From contig BNWJ01000005.1 of assembly GCA_025998735.1 (NCBI GenBank), positions 1 to 34,835 on the forward strand: 34,835 nucleotides of DNA. Direction: 5' to 3'. This DNA comes from Alphaproteobacteria bacterium (GTDB lineage: Bacteria; Pseudomonadota; Alphaproteobacteria; UBA3830). Below, piece by piece: positions 14,931 to 22,868 of this stretch (its first letter is position 1; each line of letters opens with the position of its first letter). The position numbers and the translations under genes were made by a program. The notes under the pieces are model-generated. The model worked only from the letters and a program-made list of their open reading frames with translations. It searched no databases and had not been told where the DNA came from.

Positions 14931-15690
14931 AAAACATGTACTGTTGCACGATTCCGGCGTATCCGGGAAAGCGATTGGTATCAAAGTTACCGCCATATTG
15001 ATCATCAATAATGCGTTTTATCCAAACATCGATGGGAAATGCTTCTATTTTGTGCAATCCGAAAAGAGCTATGCAATTCGCTACTTTGTTTCCGATTCCA
15101 TTGAATTGTTTGAGAAAATTGACCACTTCGGAACAATTCATGCATTTCAGCTTATTGAAGTCCAAGTCTCCCTTCAGAACTACTTTGGAAATATCTTGCA
15201 AATATTTCGCTCTGTATCCCAATCCCAAAGATAAAAAATCATCTTCCGTATATTTTGCAAGAAGATTTGGGGTTGGAAATTGATTGCCATAGGGCTCGCA
15301 CAATTTTGCGATGATATTTCTGATGCGGGGAATATTATTTTGCTGAGATATGAGAAATGTCACCGTGGCTTCCCACGGATCTTGCTTCAGTATCCTAATG
15401 CCATAGCCATAGTCAATTGCCGCAATCAGATATGGATCATTGGTTGCCCTGATACGCTTTTTTATTTCTCCATAATCCCTTTGCATATCGAAATAATCAA
15501 ACCAAATTCCGTGGTATTCCTCTCGAGAGCATTCGAAAACGTAATCATGATCTTCCTCTTGATGAATTTGCAGAGTTTTATCCCAAGCTATCACCTGCCA
15601 AGTTTCAGGCGCAATTTTCGATATGCGAAAACATTGCCCAGAATTCGCTATCTGATCCATATCGAAATCAAGTGAGTGGATTTTTGTCAT
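14881..15690 (-). CDS. ogg: 8-oxoguanine DNA glycosylase/AP lyase, OGG1 type
   Basis: Removes 8-oxoguanine and nicks the strand by beta-elimination. The 269-residue protein has an N-terminal OGG domain (SGQCFRISKI, about 17-26) and a helix-hairpin-helix-GPD domain: FLISQQNNIPRIRNIIAKL, FNGIGNKVANCIALFG with catalytic Lys202, and EAFPIDVWIKRI with Asp221. OGG1-type enzymes, common in eukaryotes and archaea, are occasional in bacteria, where MutM is the rule. The C-terminus beyond GYAGIVQQYMFFY (QRDAGSTHGRFMKF) is encoded by a palindromic repeat and is probably not native. A hydrolase fragment ends 10 bp upstream. Confidence 0.88.
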   Translation of the reverse strand: MTKIHSLDFDMDQIANSGQCFRISKIAPETWQVIAWDKTLQIHQEEDHDYVFECSREEYHGIWFDYFDMQRDYGEIKKRIRATNDPYLIAAIDYGYGIRILKQDPWEATVTFLISQQNNIPRIRNIIAKLCEPYGNQFPTPNLLAKYTEDDFLSLGLGYRAKYLQDISKVVLKGDLDFNKLKCMNCSEVVNFLKQFNGIGNKVANCIALFGLHKIEAFPIDVWIKRIIDDQYGGNFDTNRFPGYAGIVQQYMFFYQRDAGSTHGRFMKF

Positions 15691-15700
15691 TCGAAAATGC

Positions 15701-15867
15701 CTACTTTATAGATGTAGTTTTTTTTAGCCAATCTAATGCTACTTTAGCATATCTTTCGTGATTCTCTCCAAAAGTCATGAATCCATGTTCGGCATCTTTT
15801 ATTATTATGCGCTCAACTTCCACACGCGCATTCTGTAATTTTTCAAGGCTACTTTTTACATAGTTCG
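15701..15867 (-). pseudogene. Alpha/beta-hydrolase, C-terminal fragment
   Basis: The minus strand reads NYVKSSLEKLQNARVEVERI, then IIIKDAEHGFMTFGENHERY and AKVALDWLKKTTSIK-stop. The DAEHGF piece with its His and the closing A-x-x-x-x-L-x-W-L helix are the C-terminal end of dienelactone-hydrolase-type proteins (COG0412 pattern). The rest is gone: upstream the sequence changes into repeat R copy B. The stop is 10 bp before ogg, so the intact gene was probably co-transcribed with ogg. Confidence 0.65.
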
Positions 15868-15930
15868 CAAAAAATCCTCGTTTTTTAGGCCGCGAAATGA
15901 TGCACCTCGCTGTTGAATGGGCGCAGGCAC
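15868..15930 (-). repeat. Dispersed repeat R, copy B (short)
   Basis: On the minus strand it starts CGCCCATTCAACAGCGAGG, continues TGCATCATTTCGCGGCC and ends TAAAAAACGAGGATTTTTTG. It aligns with the first 60 bp of copies A (6229-6330) and C (33955-34056). It fills the gap between the stop of the Hcp-like gene and the broken hydrolase gene, so it marks a recombination or insertion border. Confidence 0.65.
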
Positions 15931-16491
15931 CTAACTGATGGCATTGATTAGCATCGTTGAATAGTCAAACTTCGTCCCCAGATTGCCCTGCTTTGTACCC
16001 TTCTCATCGTACACGGTAACTACATCTTGCGCAGTTATGGCGCTGAACGTGAACTCAATGAGGTCTTCTTGCTGGCGGTACGTTTTCACGAGACAAGTCT
16101 CGTAGTCGATTGCCTGGATAATAACTTTTGTGCCGTTAATGCACGATAAACGTCTTATGCCTATGGTGGGAATGTTCTTCCCTGAGTAAAGGTATTCCTG
16201 TATTAGTGGCCCCCAGGATCCGTACTTCATTTGTATGACAGGATCACTACCAACGATTTTACTATCTCTGGATACTCCACCAGCGTCGTTAGTCGTTATA
16301 AATCGTGATGACCCAACGTCGAACCACTCACACGGGGTAGCGTTATCGAAACCATCGAGCTCGCTGTCGAAAAGATCTTCGCACACTACCAGAAATTGCG
16401 GTGTGATCGCAGCATCAGTGTCATTATTTCCATTTCCGGGTTCGCCCTTCTTGTTGCTAAACAAATCGTGTCCATTAAATTTCGTTGCCAT
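15931..16491 (-). CDS. Uncharacterised protein, possibly Hcp-like (type VI secretion tube)
   Basis: The 186-residue protein has no signal peptide. From about residue 90 it resembles the Hcp beta-barrel layout: WGPLIQEYLYSGKNIPTIGI, a strand VIIQAIDYETCLVKTYRQQE, EFTFSAITAQDVVTVYDEKG and a final LGTKFDYSTML. This is a pattern judgement only; an unrelated beta-protein is possible. GGGGGA lies eight bases before the ATG. A minus-strand promoter (16832-16862) and a short frame lie upstream. No other type VI genes are in the window, so if it is Hcp it is an orphan. Downstream it abuts repeat R. Confidence 0.45.
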   Translation of the reverse strand: MATKFNGHDLFSNKKGEPGNGNNDTDAAITPQFLVVCEDLFDSELDGFDNATPCEWFDVGSSRFITTNDAGGVSRDSKIVGSDPVIQMKYGSWGPLIQEYLYSGKNIPTIGIRRLSCINGTKVIIQAIDYETCLVKTYRQQEDLIEFTFSAITAQDVVTVYDEKGTKQGNLGTKFDYSTMLINAIS

Positions 16492-16708
16492 TTTTTAATC
16501 CCCCATTAAACGTATCGTAAAAATAAAACTCAAACCCATTAGTTGGCCTGGATAGTGACCTCAAAAACGTCACGCCATTTATGTAGTAGACAAGCGAAAA
16601 GATGCCAATAAATGCGACAATCCCGCGCCGACGCGGCGGCAAGATTCGCCAATGCGATATTGTGCGCATTATGCCGTCTCTTGTTATTTGCCAACCAAAA
16701 AGCATCAC
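16475..16708 (-). CDS. Small possible membrane protein
   Basis: The frame of 77 codons has one hydrophobic stretch (GIVAFIGIFSLVYYINGVTF) and a stop 17 bp inside the next gene, an arrangement seen in coupled genes. No ribosome site is evident before ATG 16708, and the N-terminal part looks non-native. A second frame covers 16539-16739. Either may be only the leader of the Hcp-like gene. Confidence 0.2.
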   Translation of the reverse strand: MMLFGWQITRDGIMRTISHWRILPPRRRGIVAFIGIFSLVYYINGVTFLRSLSRPTNGFEFYFYDTFNGGLKNGNEI

Positions 16709-16831
16709 AAATCTGCATGTTTACTACGGTAAATAGCATGAAATATGCGACATGACGGTAAGCACAATCGATACAAGCCTATTTCAAGCGCAAGTTTTTT
16801 CTACTTTTCTTATCTCCCGCAATATTCCATT

Positions 16832-16862
16832 AGTATACAATATTCACAGAAGTCTTGTCAAG
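16832..16862 (-). promoter_or_regulatory. Minus-strand promoter upstream of the Hcp-like gene
   Basis: On the minus strand, TTGACA (16862-16857) is followed after 18 bp by TATACT (16837-16832). Transcription would start near 16825 and run left through about 330 nt of leader into the Hcp-like gene. Confidence 0.55.
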
Positions 16863-16943
16863 TATTTTGCGCAACCAAAAAACATATTTAACACAAGTGG
16901 CCGATTATAAGTGTCAGTAGATTGTATTTTTGAAAAATGAGCC

Positions 16944-16981
16944 AAACCGCTTCCGCGTTTTTTTGATGGAAGGCGGTTTTT
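16944..16981 (+). terminator. Rho-independent terminator-like hairpin without an upstream gene
   Basis: AAACCGCTTCC (16944-16954) pairs with GGAAGGCGGTTT (16968-16979), leaving one bulged G, and a short T-run follows (16977-16981). No plus-strand gene precedes it, so it may end a small RNA or guard galU from stray transcription. Confidence 0.5.
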
Positions 16982-17034
16982 AAAGTTCTTTGATGTGAGG
17001 CATTGCTTTTAATAGATAATTTCTCATGCATTTG

Positions 17035-17063
17035 TTGATTATGAAGATGCATGCGGATATTAT
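17035..17063 (+). promoter_or_regulatory. Likely promoter of the galU operon
   Basis: TTGATT (17035-17040), a 17-bp spacer and TATTAT (17058-17063), giving a leader of about 22 nt before ATG 17092. Confidence 0.45.
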
Positions 17064-17091
17064 GACATAGTTTGTGTATGGAAAACTGTAG

Positions 17092-17907
17092 ATGAAAATT
17101 CGTAAAGTTATATTCCCCGTTGGCGGATTGGGGACAAGGTTTTATCCGATCACTCGGGCGGTTCCCAAAGAAATGCTAGGGATTCTTGATAAACCTTTGA
17201 TTCATTACGCATTTGAAGAAGCTCTATCCGCTGGCATCGAGCAGTTTATATTCGTCACGCGTCACGGTAAAAATTCCATTGAAGATTATTTTGATTACAT
17301 CCTGACTCATTCTGATGATTTTAGCACCGATAGATGCAGTTTCTGCTACGTGCGCCAGAGTGAGCCACGCGGTCTTGGACACGCCGTATTGTGCGCAAAG
17401 CACCTCGTAAATGACGAGCCATTTGCCGTCATAAGCGCGGACGATTATATATCTCATGATAAATCATGCATTGGAGAAATGATCCAAAATTACGACGGAT
17501 CAAATATGGCTGCCATCATGAACGTTTCCAAGAAAGACGTCAGCAAATACGGCATAATGGACGTGGAAAAAGAAACCGACAAAGTTGTCATTGCCAAATC
17601 TGTTGATGAAAAGCCATCTGTTGAGAATGCGAAATCAACCAACGCCATAGTCGGAAGATATATCCTAACGCACGAAATATTCGATGTTCTGAAGGATCTG
17701 AAACCCGGTGTGAAAAACGAAATACAACTGACGGACGCTCTACTGCAAATGATACCAACGCATGGTCTAACCGGTTTTAAATTTGAAGGAGAGAGATTCG
17801 ATTGTGGATCGAAGGAAGGGCTCCTGTCTGCAGTTTTGCATGTGTCCATGAAGGATAAAAAGCTGGCTGGTATCGTTAAAAATTTTTGTGGGAGTTTAGA
17901 GCCATGA
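17092..17907 (+). CDS. galU: UTP-glucose-1-phosphate uridylyltransferase
   Basis: Makes UDP-glucose from UTP and glucose-1-phosphate. The nucleotidyltransferase start KVIFPVGGLGTRFYPITRAV is followed by PKEML and KPLIHYAFEEALSAGI. Further motifs are EPRGLGHAVLCAK, the metal-binding ISADDY, EKPSVENAKSTNAIVGRYIL and FKFEGERFDCGSKEG. The length of 271 is slightly below the usual 290. The stop overlaps the ugd start (ATGA), so the product is handed straight to UDP-glucose dehydrogenase for UDP-glucuronate used in envelope polysaccharide. Confidence 0.95.
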   Translation: MKIRKVIFPVGGLGTRFYPITRAVPKEMLGILDKPLIHYAFEEALSAGIEQFIFVTRHGKNSIEDYFDYILTHSDDFSTDRCSFCYVRQSEPRGLGHAVLCAKHLVNDEPFAVISADDYISHDKSCIGEMIQNYDGSNMAAIMNVSKKDVSKYGIMDVEKETDKVVIAKSVDEKPSVENAKSTNAIVGRYILTHEIFDVLKDLKPGVKNEIQLTDALLQMIPTHGLTGFKFEGERFDCGSKEGLLSAVLHVSMKDKKLAGIVKNFCGSLEP

Positions 17908-19211
17908 ATATTGCTGTCGTTGGAACTGGGTATGTTGGATTGGTTTCGGGAGTTTGTTTTTCGGAATTTGGGTTTAACGTTAAATGCATCGATAATAATG
18001 TATCAAAAATAGAGGAATTAAAGAAAGGCATTGTCCCAATTTATGAAAAAGAGCTGGACAAGCTAATGTCGAAAAATATGAAAGCCGGTAGGCTTTCGTT
18101 TACATCTGACATGGCCGAAGGTGTGCGAGACGCAGATATCGTGTTTATAGCGGTTGGCACTCCGAGTAAACCAGATGGAAGCGCCAATCTGAACTATGTG
18201 TATGGAGCAGTAGATGAGCTGGCGCCTCACATGAATAATGATGCAATTCTTATGATAAAATCCACAGTTCCAGTTGGTACCACCAGAGCCGTAAAACGCT
18301 TTTTGCTGGATAAAGGATTTGACATAGAAGTCGCGTTTAATCCGGAGTTTCTGCGGGAAGGAGCGGCTATCGAGGATTTTATGCGTCCCGATAGAATAAT
18401 TCTCGGAGTCGAAAGCAAAAAAGCAGAAGAGGCGTTGAAGCGGGCATATCGTCCACTTTTCGTCCTGAGTATTCCGATTGTATTTACTGGAGTGGAAACG
18501 GCGGAATTGTCCAAATATGCGGCGAATGCATTTCTTGCGATGAAAATAACATTTATAAACGAAGTGGCGAATCTCTGTGAAAATTGCGGAGCAGACGTTC
18601 AGGAAGTCGCCTACGCCATTGGTCTGGACAAAAGAATCGGCGAGCAATTCTTGCAGGTGGGGCCTGGATATGGCGGATCCTGCTTTCCCAAAGATACGTC
18701 TGCGCTGAACGATTTCGCGAAAAATTTCGGTGTAGATATGCCACTCGTGGAGGAAACCATAAGGTCCAACGATGCGAGACGAGAAAAAATGATACAAAAA
18801 ATTATGAGCGTTTGCGATAACGATGTAAAAAACAAGAATATCTCAATACTCGGAGTGACATTCAAGGCAAATACCGACGATATGAGAGATAGTCCAAGCA
18901 TTTGCATAGTAAATCATCTGATAGAAAAAGGAGCGAATGTAAAAATATACGATCCGTCTTTTTCGGAACAAGCTAAGAGGATTTTTAAGAACGTAGAATG
19001 GAACGGTAATGCATACGATAATTGTAATGGAGCGGATGTTGTTGTTATACTCACGGATTGGGCTGAATTCAGAGCTATTAACCTTGCGGATCTGAGGTGC
19101 AGAGTAAAAACCCCACTGCTGGTGGACTTGAGAAGCATATATACTGTCCACGAAGCGAAAGCTTCTGGTTTTACCTATCATTCCGTTGGGAGACCGTTTC
19201 TAAATGGATAG
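17904..19211 (+). CDS. ugd: UDP-glucose 6-dehydrogenase
   Basis: Oxidises UDP-glucose twice to UDP-glucuronate with NAD. Start at ATG 17904 (MNIAVVGTGYVGLVSGVCF), the canonical Rossmann opening. The frame also opens at 17886 but lies inside galU there. Further motifs are FIAVGTPSKPDGSANL, STVPVGTT, EFLREGAAIEDFMRPDRIILG, catalytic Cys260 in GYGGSCFPKDTSAL, and the C-terminal ILGVTFKANTDDMRDSPS. The 435 residues match the family. The next gene begins 8 bp before this stop. Confidence 0.95.
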   Translation: MNIAVVGTGYVGLVSGVCFSEFGFNVKCIDNNVSKIEELKKGIVPIYEKELDKLMSKNMKAGRLSFTSDMAEGVRDADIVFIAVGTPSKPDGSANLNYVYGAVDELAPHMNNDAILMIKSTVPVGTTRAVKRFLLDKGFDIEVAFNPEFLREGAAIEDFMRPDRIILGVESKKAEEALKRAYRPLFVLSIPIVFTGVETAELSKYAANAFLAMKITFINEVANLCENCGADVQEVAYAIGLDKRIGEQFLQVGPGYGGSCFPKDTSALNDFAKNFGVDMPLVEETIRSNDARREKMIQKIMSVCDNDVKNKNISILGVTFKANTDDMRDSPSICIVNHLIEKGANVKIYDPSFSEQAKRIFKNVEWNGNAYDNCNGADVVVILTDWAEFRAINLADLRCRVKTPLLVDLRSIYTVHEAKASGFTYHSVGRPFLNG

Positions 19212-20313
19212 TTTTATGCGCATCTTGTGCATTTTATTCGCGTCATTGATTTTCTTTCAGGAGGAAGGTGTTTGCAAGCCTGCCAGCACTGGAAAAACCG
19301 CTGGTCGAAAAACTGATAACAAACAAGAATTGAGAGACCTATGCAAAAAAGCGCTTGAATTGGAGAGAGAAATTTCGAAGAGCGAAGTGGTGTTGGATTA
19401 CATAAATCAAGAGGAAAAAAACGCCGCCCCGGTTGTAAGAAACAAATACGAAATTCTAACGAGATGTTTAACTCTTCTTTGTGATATCCAGAGATTTTCT
19501 GGAGTTCTTGCACTGAATCAAAAAGAGAATAGAAATGATTTCGTGAGATGCTCCATAATAATTAAAAATTTCGCTCCCTATTTCAAGTCCATTGGAAAGA
19601 AATTGGGGAAAACAGGATCGGAAGTAGTTGCTTTGAAGAAAACAAAAAATACGCAACAAGAAGCACTACAAAAAATAATTGATGAATATGAGCAATTGAT
19701 AATAAAAATAGACGAGAAAGCAGCTGAAATAGCAAAAAATCGTCCGGAAAATATCATTCAGGACGATGTCGTTTATCATATTGCGTCAAAGTCTGAATCC
19801 GTCGAAGAATTAGATGCAGAGCTGGAAGCCGAAAATAACGTTGGAGTACTGAAGAGTATAAAAATTTCAACTGAATTATCGTTGGCTTATCCGGTTTGTG
19901 GCAAAGTAATTACAGAATTCGGAGACAGAAATCCAGATGGTGAGATGATATGTTACATGTCGTTTGAAACACGTCCAGGTGCCATTGTTACGTCTCCAGT
20001 AAAAGGTTATGTTGAATTTGCCGGAAAATTCTTGGGCTATGGTCACATGGTGATAATAAGCAATGGAAGCTATAGGATATTTGTATATGGAATGGATATA
20101 GTATCGTTGTCAGTTGGAGATGTCGTGGAAATTGGTGATTATATGGGAAAGATGAATGCGAATCCATTAAGTAATCCGGTACTAAAAATGGAACTGAAAA
20201 AAACAGGAGAGCCGTTGGATCCTAGACATTGGATGTTACAAACAATAGAATGCATCAAGCAGTCAGATACTAAAAATGGAGCCGAAAAAAACGGAAGAGC
20301 CGTTGGGGCCTAA
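19204..20313 (+). CDS. envC: EnvC-like murein hydrolase activator (degenerate LytM domain)
   Basis: The 369-residue protein has a signal peptide (MRILCILFASLIFFQEEGVC, start probably ATG 19216), a coiled-coil central part rich in E/K (about 30-215) and a LytM/M23-type domain (about 230-340): YPVCGKVITEFGDRNPDGEM, AIVTSPVKGYVEFAGKFLGY, GHMVIIS. The zinc ligands of active M23 enzymes are absent (CYMSFE in place of HxGxD, FVYGMD in place of HxH), as in EnvC, which activates amidases during division instead of cutting murein. The order envC-ctpA-yibQ-rppH is a known alphaproteobacterial block. The 3' end holds an out-of-frame tandem duplication (20181-20340). Confidence 0.85.
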   Translation: MDSFMRILCILFASLIFFQEEGVCKPASTGKTAGRKTDNKQELRDLCKKALELEREISKSEVVLDYINQEEKNAAPVVRNKYEILTRCLTLLCDIQRFSGVLALNQKENRNDFVRCSIIIKNFAPYFKSIGKKLGKTGSEVVALKKTKNTQQEALQKIIDEYEQLIIKIDEKAAEIAKNRPENIIQDDVVYHIASKSESVEELDAELEAENNVGVLKSIKISTELSLAYPVCGKVITEFGDRNPDGEMICYMSFETRPGAIVTSPVKGYVEFAGKFLGYGHMVIISNGSYRIFVYGMDIVSLSVGDVVEIGDYMGKMNANPLSNPVLKMELKKTGEPLDPRHWMLQTIECIKQSDTKNGAEKNGRAVGA

Positions 20314-20340
20314 GCATGGGATGTTACAAGCAGTAGAAAC
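20181..20340 (+). repeat. Tandem 88-bp duplication at the envC 3' end
   Basis: The segment from ACTAAAAATGGAACTGAAAA (20181) recurs from ACTAAAAATGGAGCCGAAAA (20269), and both run on to GGATGTTACAARCARTAGAA (20232-20251 and 20319-20338, one base shorter in the second). The offset of the ATG is 88 bp, not a multiple of three, so the second copy is read in another frame and ends envC with NGAEKNGRAVGA. Confidence 0.8.
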
Positions 20341-20358
20341 AGTGGGAAAGGAAACAAA

Positions 20359-21885
20359 ATGAAAAAGTCTATATGGTCTTTATTTTTGATGGCTGGAGTT
20401 CTACTCAGCAATACGTGTTGTTCTGGTGGTGCACTTCGGAAAGATGTGGCTGAAAAATCATCAAAATCGTCCAGCAGTGGAGATGGCGAAAAAGGCGGGA
20501 AAACAGCAAAAGGAAAAAGTGCCTCAGAAAAAAAGGCATCAAAGTGTTCTCTGGTCATTCCAGATGGCATAAAAAAGAATATTCCAGAAGATATGCAATA
20601 CTCAGTACTTCTTCAAATGATATTTAGTTTCATCAGAAACGAGTATGTAAATGAATTGGAAGAAGGCGAAATTGCTGAAAAAGCCGTTTCCGGAGTGCTG
20701 GCATCGCTGGATCCACATTCCAGCTACATGAATGAGAAATCGTTTGCCGCTCTGAAGACCCAGACGGATGGCGAATTCGGTGGACTTGGAATTGAAATCA
20801 TGATGGACGAAGGCTTCATCAGAATTATTTCTCCAATTGATGACACTCCGGCCTACAAAGCCGGCTTGAGATCCGGAGATTTGATCATATACATAAATGA
20901 CGAATGTATAAACGGAATCACATCGGAGGAAGCTCTCGAAAAACTTCGCGGCAAGCCTAAGACAAAGATCAAATTAAAGATAAAAAGAGGAGATAAGGTG
21001 CCTTTTGATGTGGAAATAGAAAGAGACATCATAAAAGTGGAATCCGTAAAAACTGAAATCCTGGACAATATCGGCTACATAAGAATCTCGACGTTCGATA
21101 AGAATACAACGAAAAACATCAAGAAATTTATAAAAGATAACGAAGCTAAAAAATTACACGGATTGGTTATCGATATACGCAATAATCCAGGTGGACTTTT
21201 GGATGAGGCCGTCTCTGTATCTGATATATTCCTAGACGGAGGGAAAATCGTTTCCACACGCGGAAGAACGAAAGACAATAGCAAGGATTTCGTTGCTAGC
21301 AAGGGAGACTTGACGAAAGGTCTTCCAGTTGCTGTGTTGATAAACAGTGGAACAGCATCTGCTCCGGAAATTTTGGCTGGAGCTCTGAGGGACAACAAAC
21401 GCGCTATAATAGTTGGCACAAGATCGTTTGGAAAGGGATCTGTCCAGAAGGTCATTCCACTGTCGGAAAATACTGCCATCAAACTCACAATTGCCAAGCA
21501 TTTTACTCCCAGCGGCGAATGCATACAGGCGAACGGCATTACTCCTGACATAGAAGCGGATCTCGCCATCATAAAAAGGCCGGAAAATATTTTTATTGTT
21601 AGGGAAGAAATTCTAACTAATGCGCTTGATGCCGATAAAAAAGAGAAAAACAAAAAAGCGACAGAGGCAATGAATAAGAAGACCATCGATTCTCTAAATA
21701 AAAAGAAATCCGACAAGAAAAAAGAAGGCGAAGAAGATGATGAGGACGATAATTCGGAGATCTACAGAAAATTACCTTTGAGTGAAAGAGTCGAAAAGGA
21801 CTATCAGCTAAGCAAAGCTTTTGATACCATAAAAGCAATAGAGAGATTTAAATCCATGGGTGGTGGAGCAAATGAAAAGAAATAA
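20359..21885 (+). CDS. ctpA: C-terminal processing peptidase (S41, PDZ)
   Basis: A periplasmic serine protease that trims or degrades proteins from their C-termini. The 508 residues carry a signal sequence (MKKSIWSLFLMAGVLLSNTC, with CC just after, perhaps a lipoprotein, though the site is not canonical), an N-terminal helical part, a PDZ domain (about 135-220: GGLGIEIMMDEGFIRIISPI, AGLRSGDLI) and the S41 core with Ser334 in NSGTASAPEIL and Lys359 in SFGKGSVQ. The C-terminal end is long and charged (KKKEGEEDDEDD). It lies 45 bp after envC and overlaps yibQ by 14 bp. Confidence 0.95.
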   Translation: MKKSIWSLFLMAGVLLSNTCCSGGALRKDVAEKSSKSSSSGDGEKGGKTAKGKSASEKKASKCSLVIPDGIKKNIPEDMQYSVLLQMIFSFIRNEYVNELEEGEIAEKAVSGVLASLDPHSSYMNEKSFAALKTQTDGEFGGLGIEIMMDEGFIRIISPIDDTPAYKAGLRSGDLIIYINDECINGITSEEALEKLRGKPKTKIKLKIKRGDKVPFDVEIERDIIKVESVKTEILDNIGYIRISTFDKNTTKNIKKFIKDNEAKKLHGLVIDIRNNPGGLLDEAVSVSDIFLDGGKIVSTRGRTKDNSKDFVASKGDLTKGLPVAVLINSGTASAPEILAGALRDNKRAIIVGTRSFGKGSVQKVIPLSENTAIKLTIAKHFTPSGECIQANGITPDIEADLAIIKRPENIFIVREEILTNALDADKKEKNKKATEAMNKKTIDSLNKKKSDKKKEGEEDDEDDNSEIYRKLPLSERVEKDYQLSKAFDTIKAIERFKSMGGGANEKK

Positions 21886-22867
21886 CAAATTGATCTTTGC
21901 TTGGTGTGCTTTTGGCCTTTGTATAGCTACATTTCTGGTTGTTACTGGAATTTATCATGATGATCACAGTGAGCAATCGCCGGGCTATCAGTATAGGATT
22001 CTCATAAACAAGGACGTACTAAGTACCGCTGAAGAAGATAATTCAGACAAGGAAAAACCAGCAGATGTTCCAGAAAAATCGCCGGATCCTGGCGTTGGGA
22101 AATCACCAGATTCCGAAAAATTATCTAAAAACGACGATAATCTTTTTTATGAAAAGGCCAAGTATGGATATCTTCCTAAGATCTCTCCGGACGGCGATAA
22201 GATTTTTGATGTGTATTCGGCAAAATTCTCCGAAAACGGCAAGAAAAAGGCGTGTCTGGTAATATATCTCGACAACAGTTCTATTGAATTTCTGGATCAT
22301 GCTCTTAAGATACTTGGAACACACACATGCACGTTCATTGTGCCACACTATCTCGACAAAATCACCGATGTCGTGAAAACAATATCAGAGGCTGGTCACG
22401 AAATTTTTATGCAGATTCCCATTCAATCGTCCACATTGGATAATTCCAAAAATGAAATCGCTCCCTTCTTGGCCAATTCCAGCAGTGAAGATACTCTGGA
22501 TACATTGCTACGCCTACTGTCGGTCTCAAAGTATATCATAGGTATCGCAAACACATCTCCCACTTTGCTGACGAAGTCCAAAAATGACATGTCGGTTATT
22601 GTGGACGAACTTTCGAAGAGGGGGCTTGCGTTTCTTGATCTGGAGAAAACAAATGATATTCCCCAGGGGCCTTCCGGAGATGATGGCGTTATACATGCAA
22701 ATGCATCCGTTGTGTTCGATTCGAGATCTGTAATGGAAATTTCCGACAATGACGAGGGAAAAATATTCTCTCTGCATCTCGATAAGTTGCGTGATTTTCT
22801 AGCCGCGGTATCGAAGCACGATAATTACGTCGTTGCTCCAATCAGTTCATTAGTGCGGAAAAAATAA
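21872..22867 (+). CDS. yibQ: Divergent polysaccharide deacetylase family protein (YibQ/DUF610)
   Basis: Start at ATG 21872 (MKRNNKLIFAWCAFGLCIAT), which gives a clean N-terminal membrane anchor; a GTG at 21860 is also open. A charged, Pro-rich linker (about 45-90) leads to the deacetylase-like domain: KKACLVIYLDNSSIEFLDHA, TCTFIVPHYLDKI, GHEIFMQIPIQS, IVDELSKRGLAFLDLEK. The metal ligands of true deacetylases are not seen (the YLDNS strand replaces the usual D-D motif), consistent with the divergent family. Its role is unknown, but it follows envC and ctpA in Alphaproteobacteria. RppH begins one base after its stop. Confidence 0.82.
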   Translation: MKRNNKLIFAWCAFGLCIATFLVVTGIYHDDHSEQSPGYQYRILINKDVLSTAEEDNSDKEKPADVPEKSPDPGVGKSPDSEKLSKNDDNLFYEKAKYGYLPKISPDGDKIFDVYSAKFSENGKKKACLVIYLDNSSIEFLDHALKILGTHTCTFIVPHYLDKITDVVKTISEAGHEIFMQIPIQSSTLDNSKNEIAPFLANSSSEDTLDTLLRLLSVSKYIIGIANTSPTLLTKSKNDMSVIVDELSKRGLAFLDLEKTNDIPQGPSGDDGVIHANASVVFDSRSVMEISDNDEGKIFSLHLDKLRDFLAAVSKHDNYVVAPISSLVRKK

Positions 22868-22868
22868 T

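Larger units (their letters stand above)
16740..17091. other. Intergenic region between divergent units
   Basis: It holds the minus-strand promoter at 16832-16862, an orphan terminator-like hairpin at 16944-16981 and the galU promoter at 17035-17063. I see no gene or tRNA. Confidence 0.5.

Noticed and set aside
16539..16739. Minus-strand frame of 66 codons upstream of the Hcp-like gene
   Set aside because: No ribosome site, and another frame covers the same DNA; kept only as leader sequence.
21075..21716. Minus-strand frame of 213 codons opposite ctpA
   Set aside because: Antisense to a well-conserved gene with strong family motifs; no ribosome site.
22080..22100. GGATCC words in yibQ and elsewhere as further copies of the palindromic element
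   Set aside because: Only the six-base centre is shared; the GTACTAGAYGTAC core and the arms are absent.
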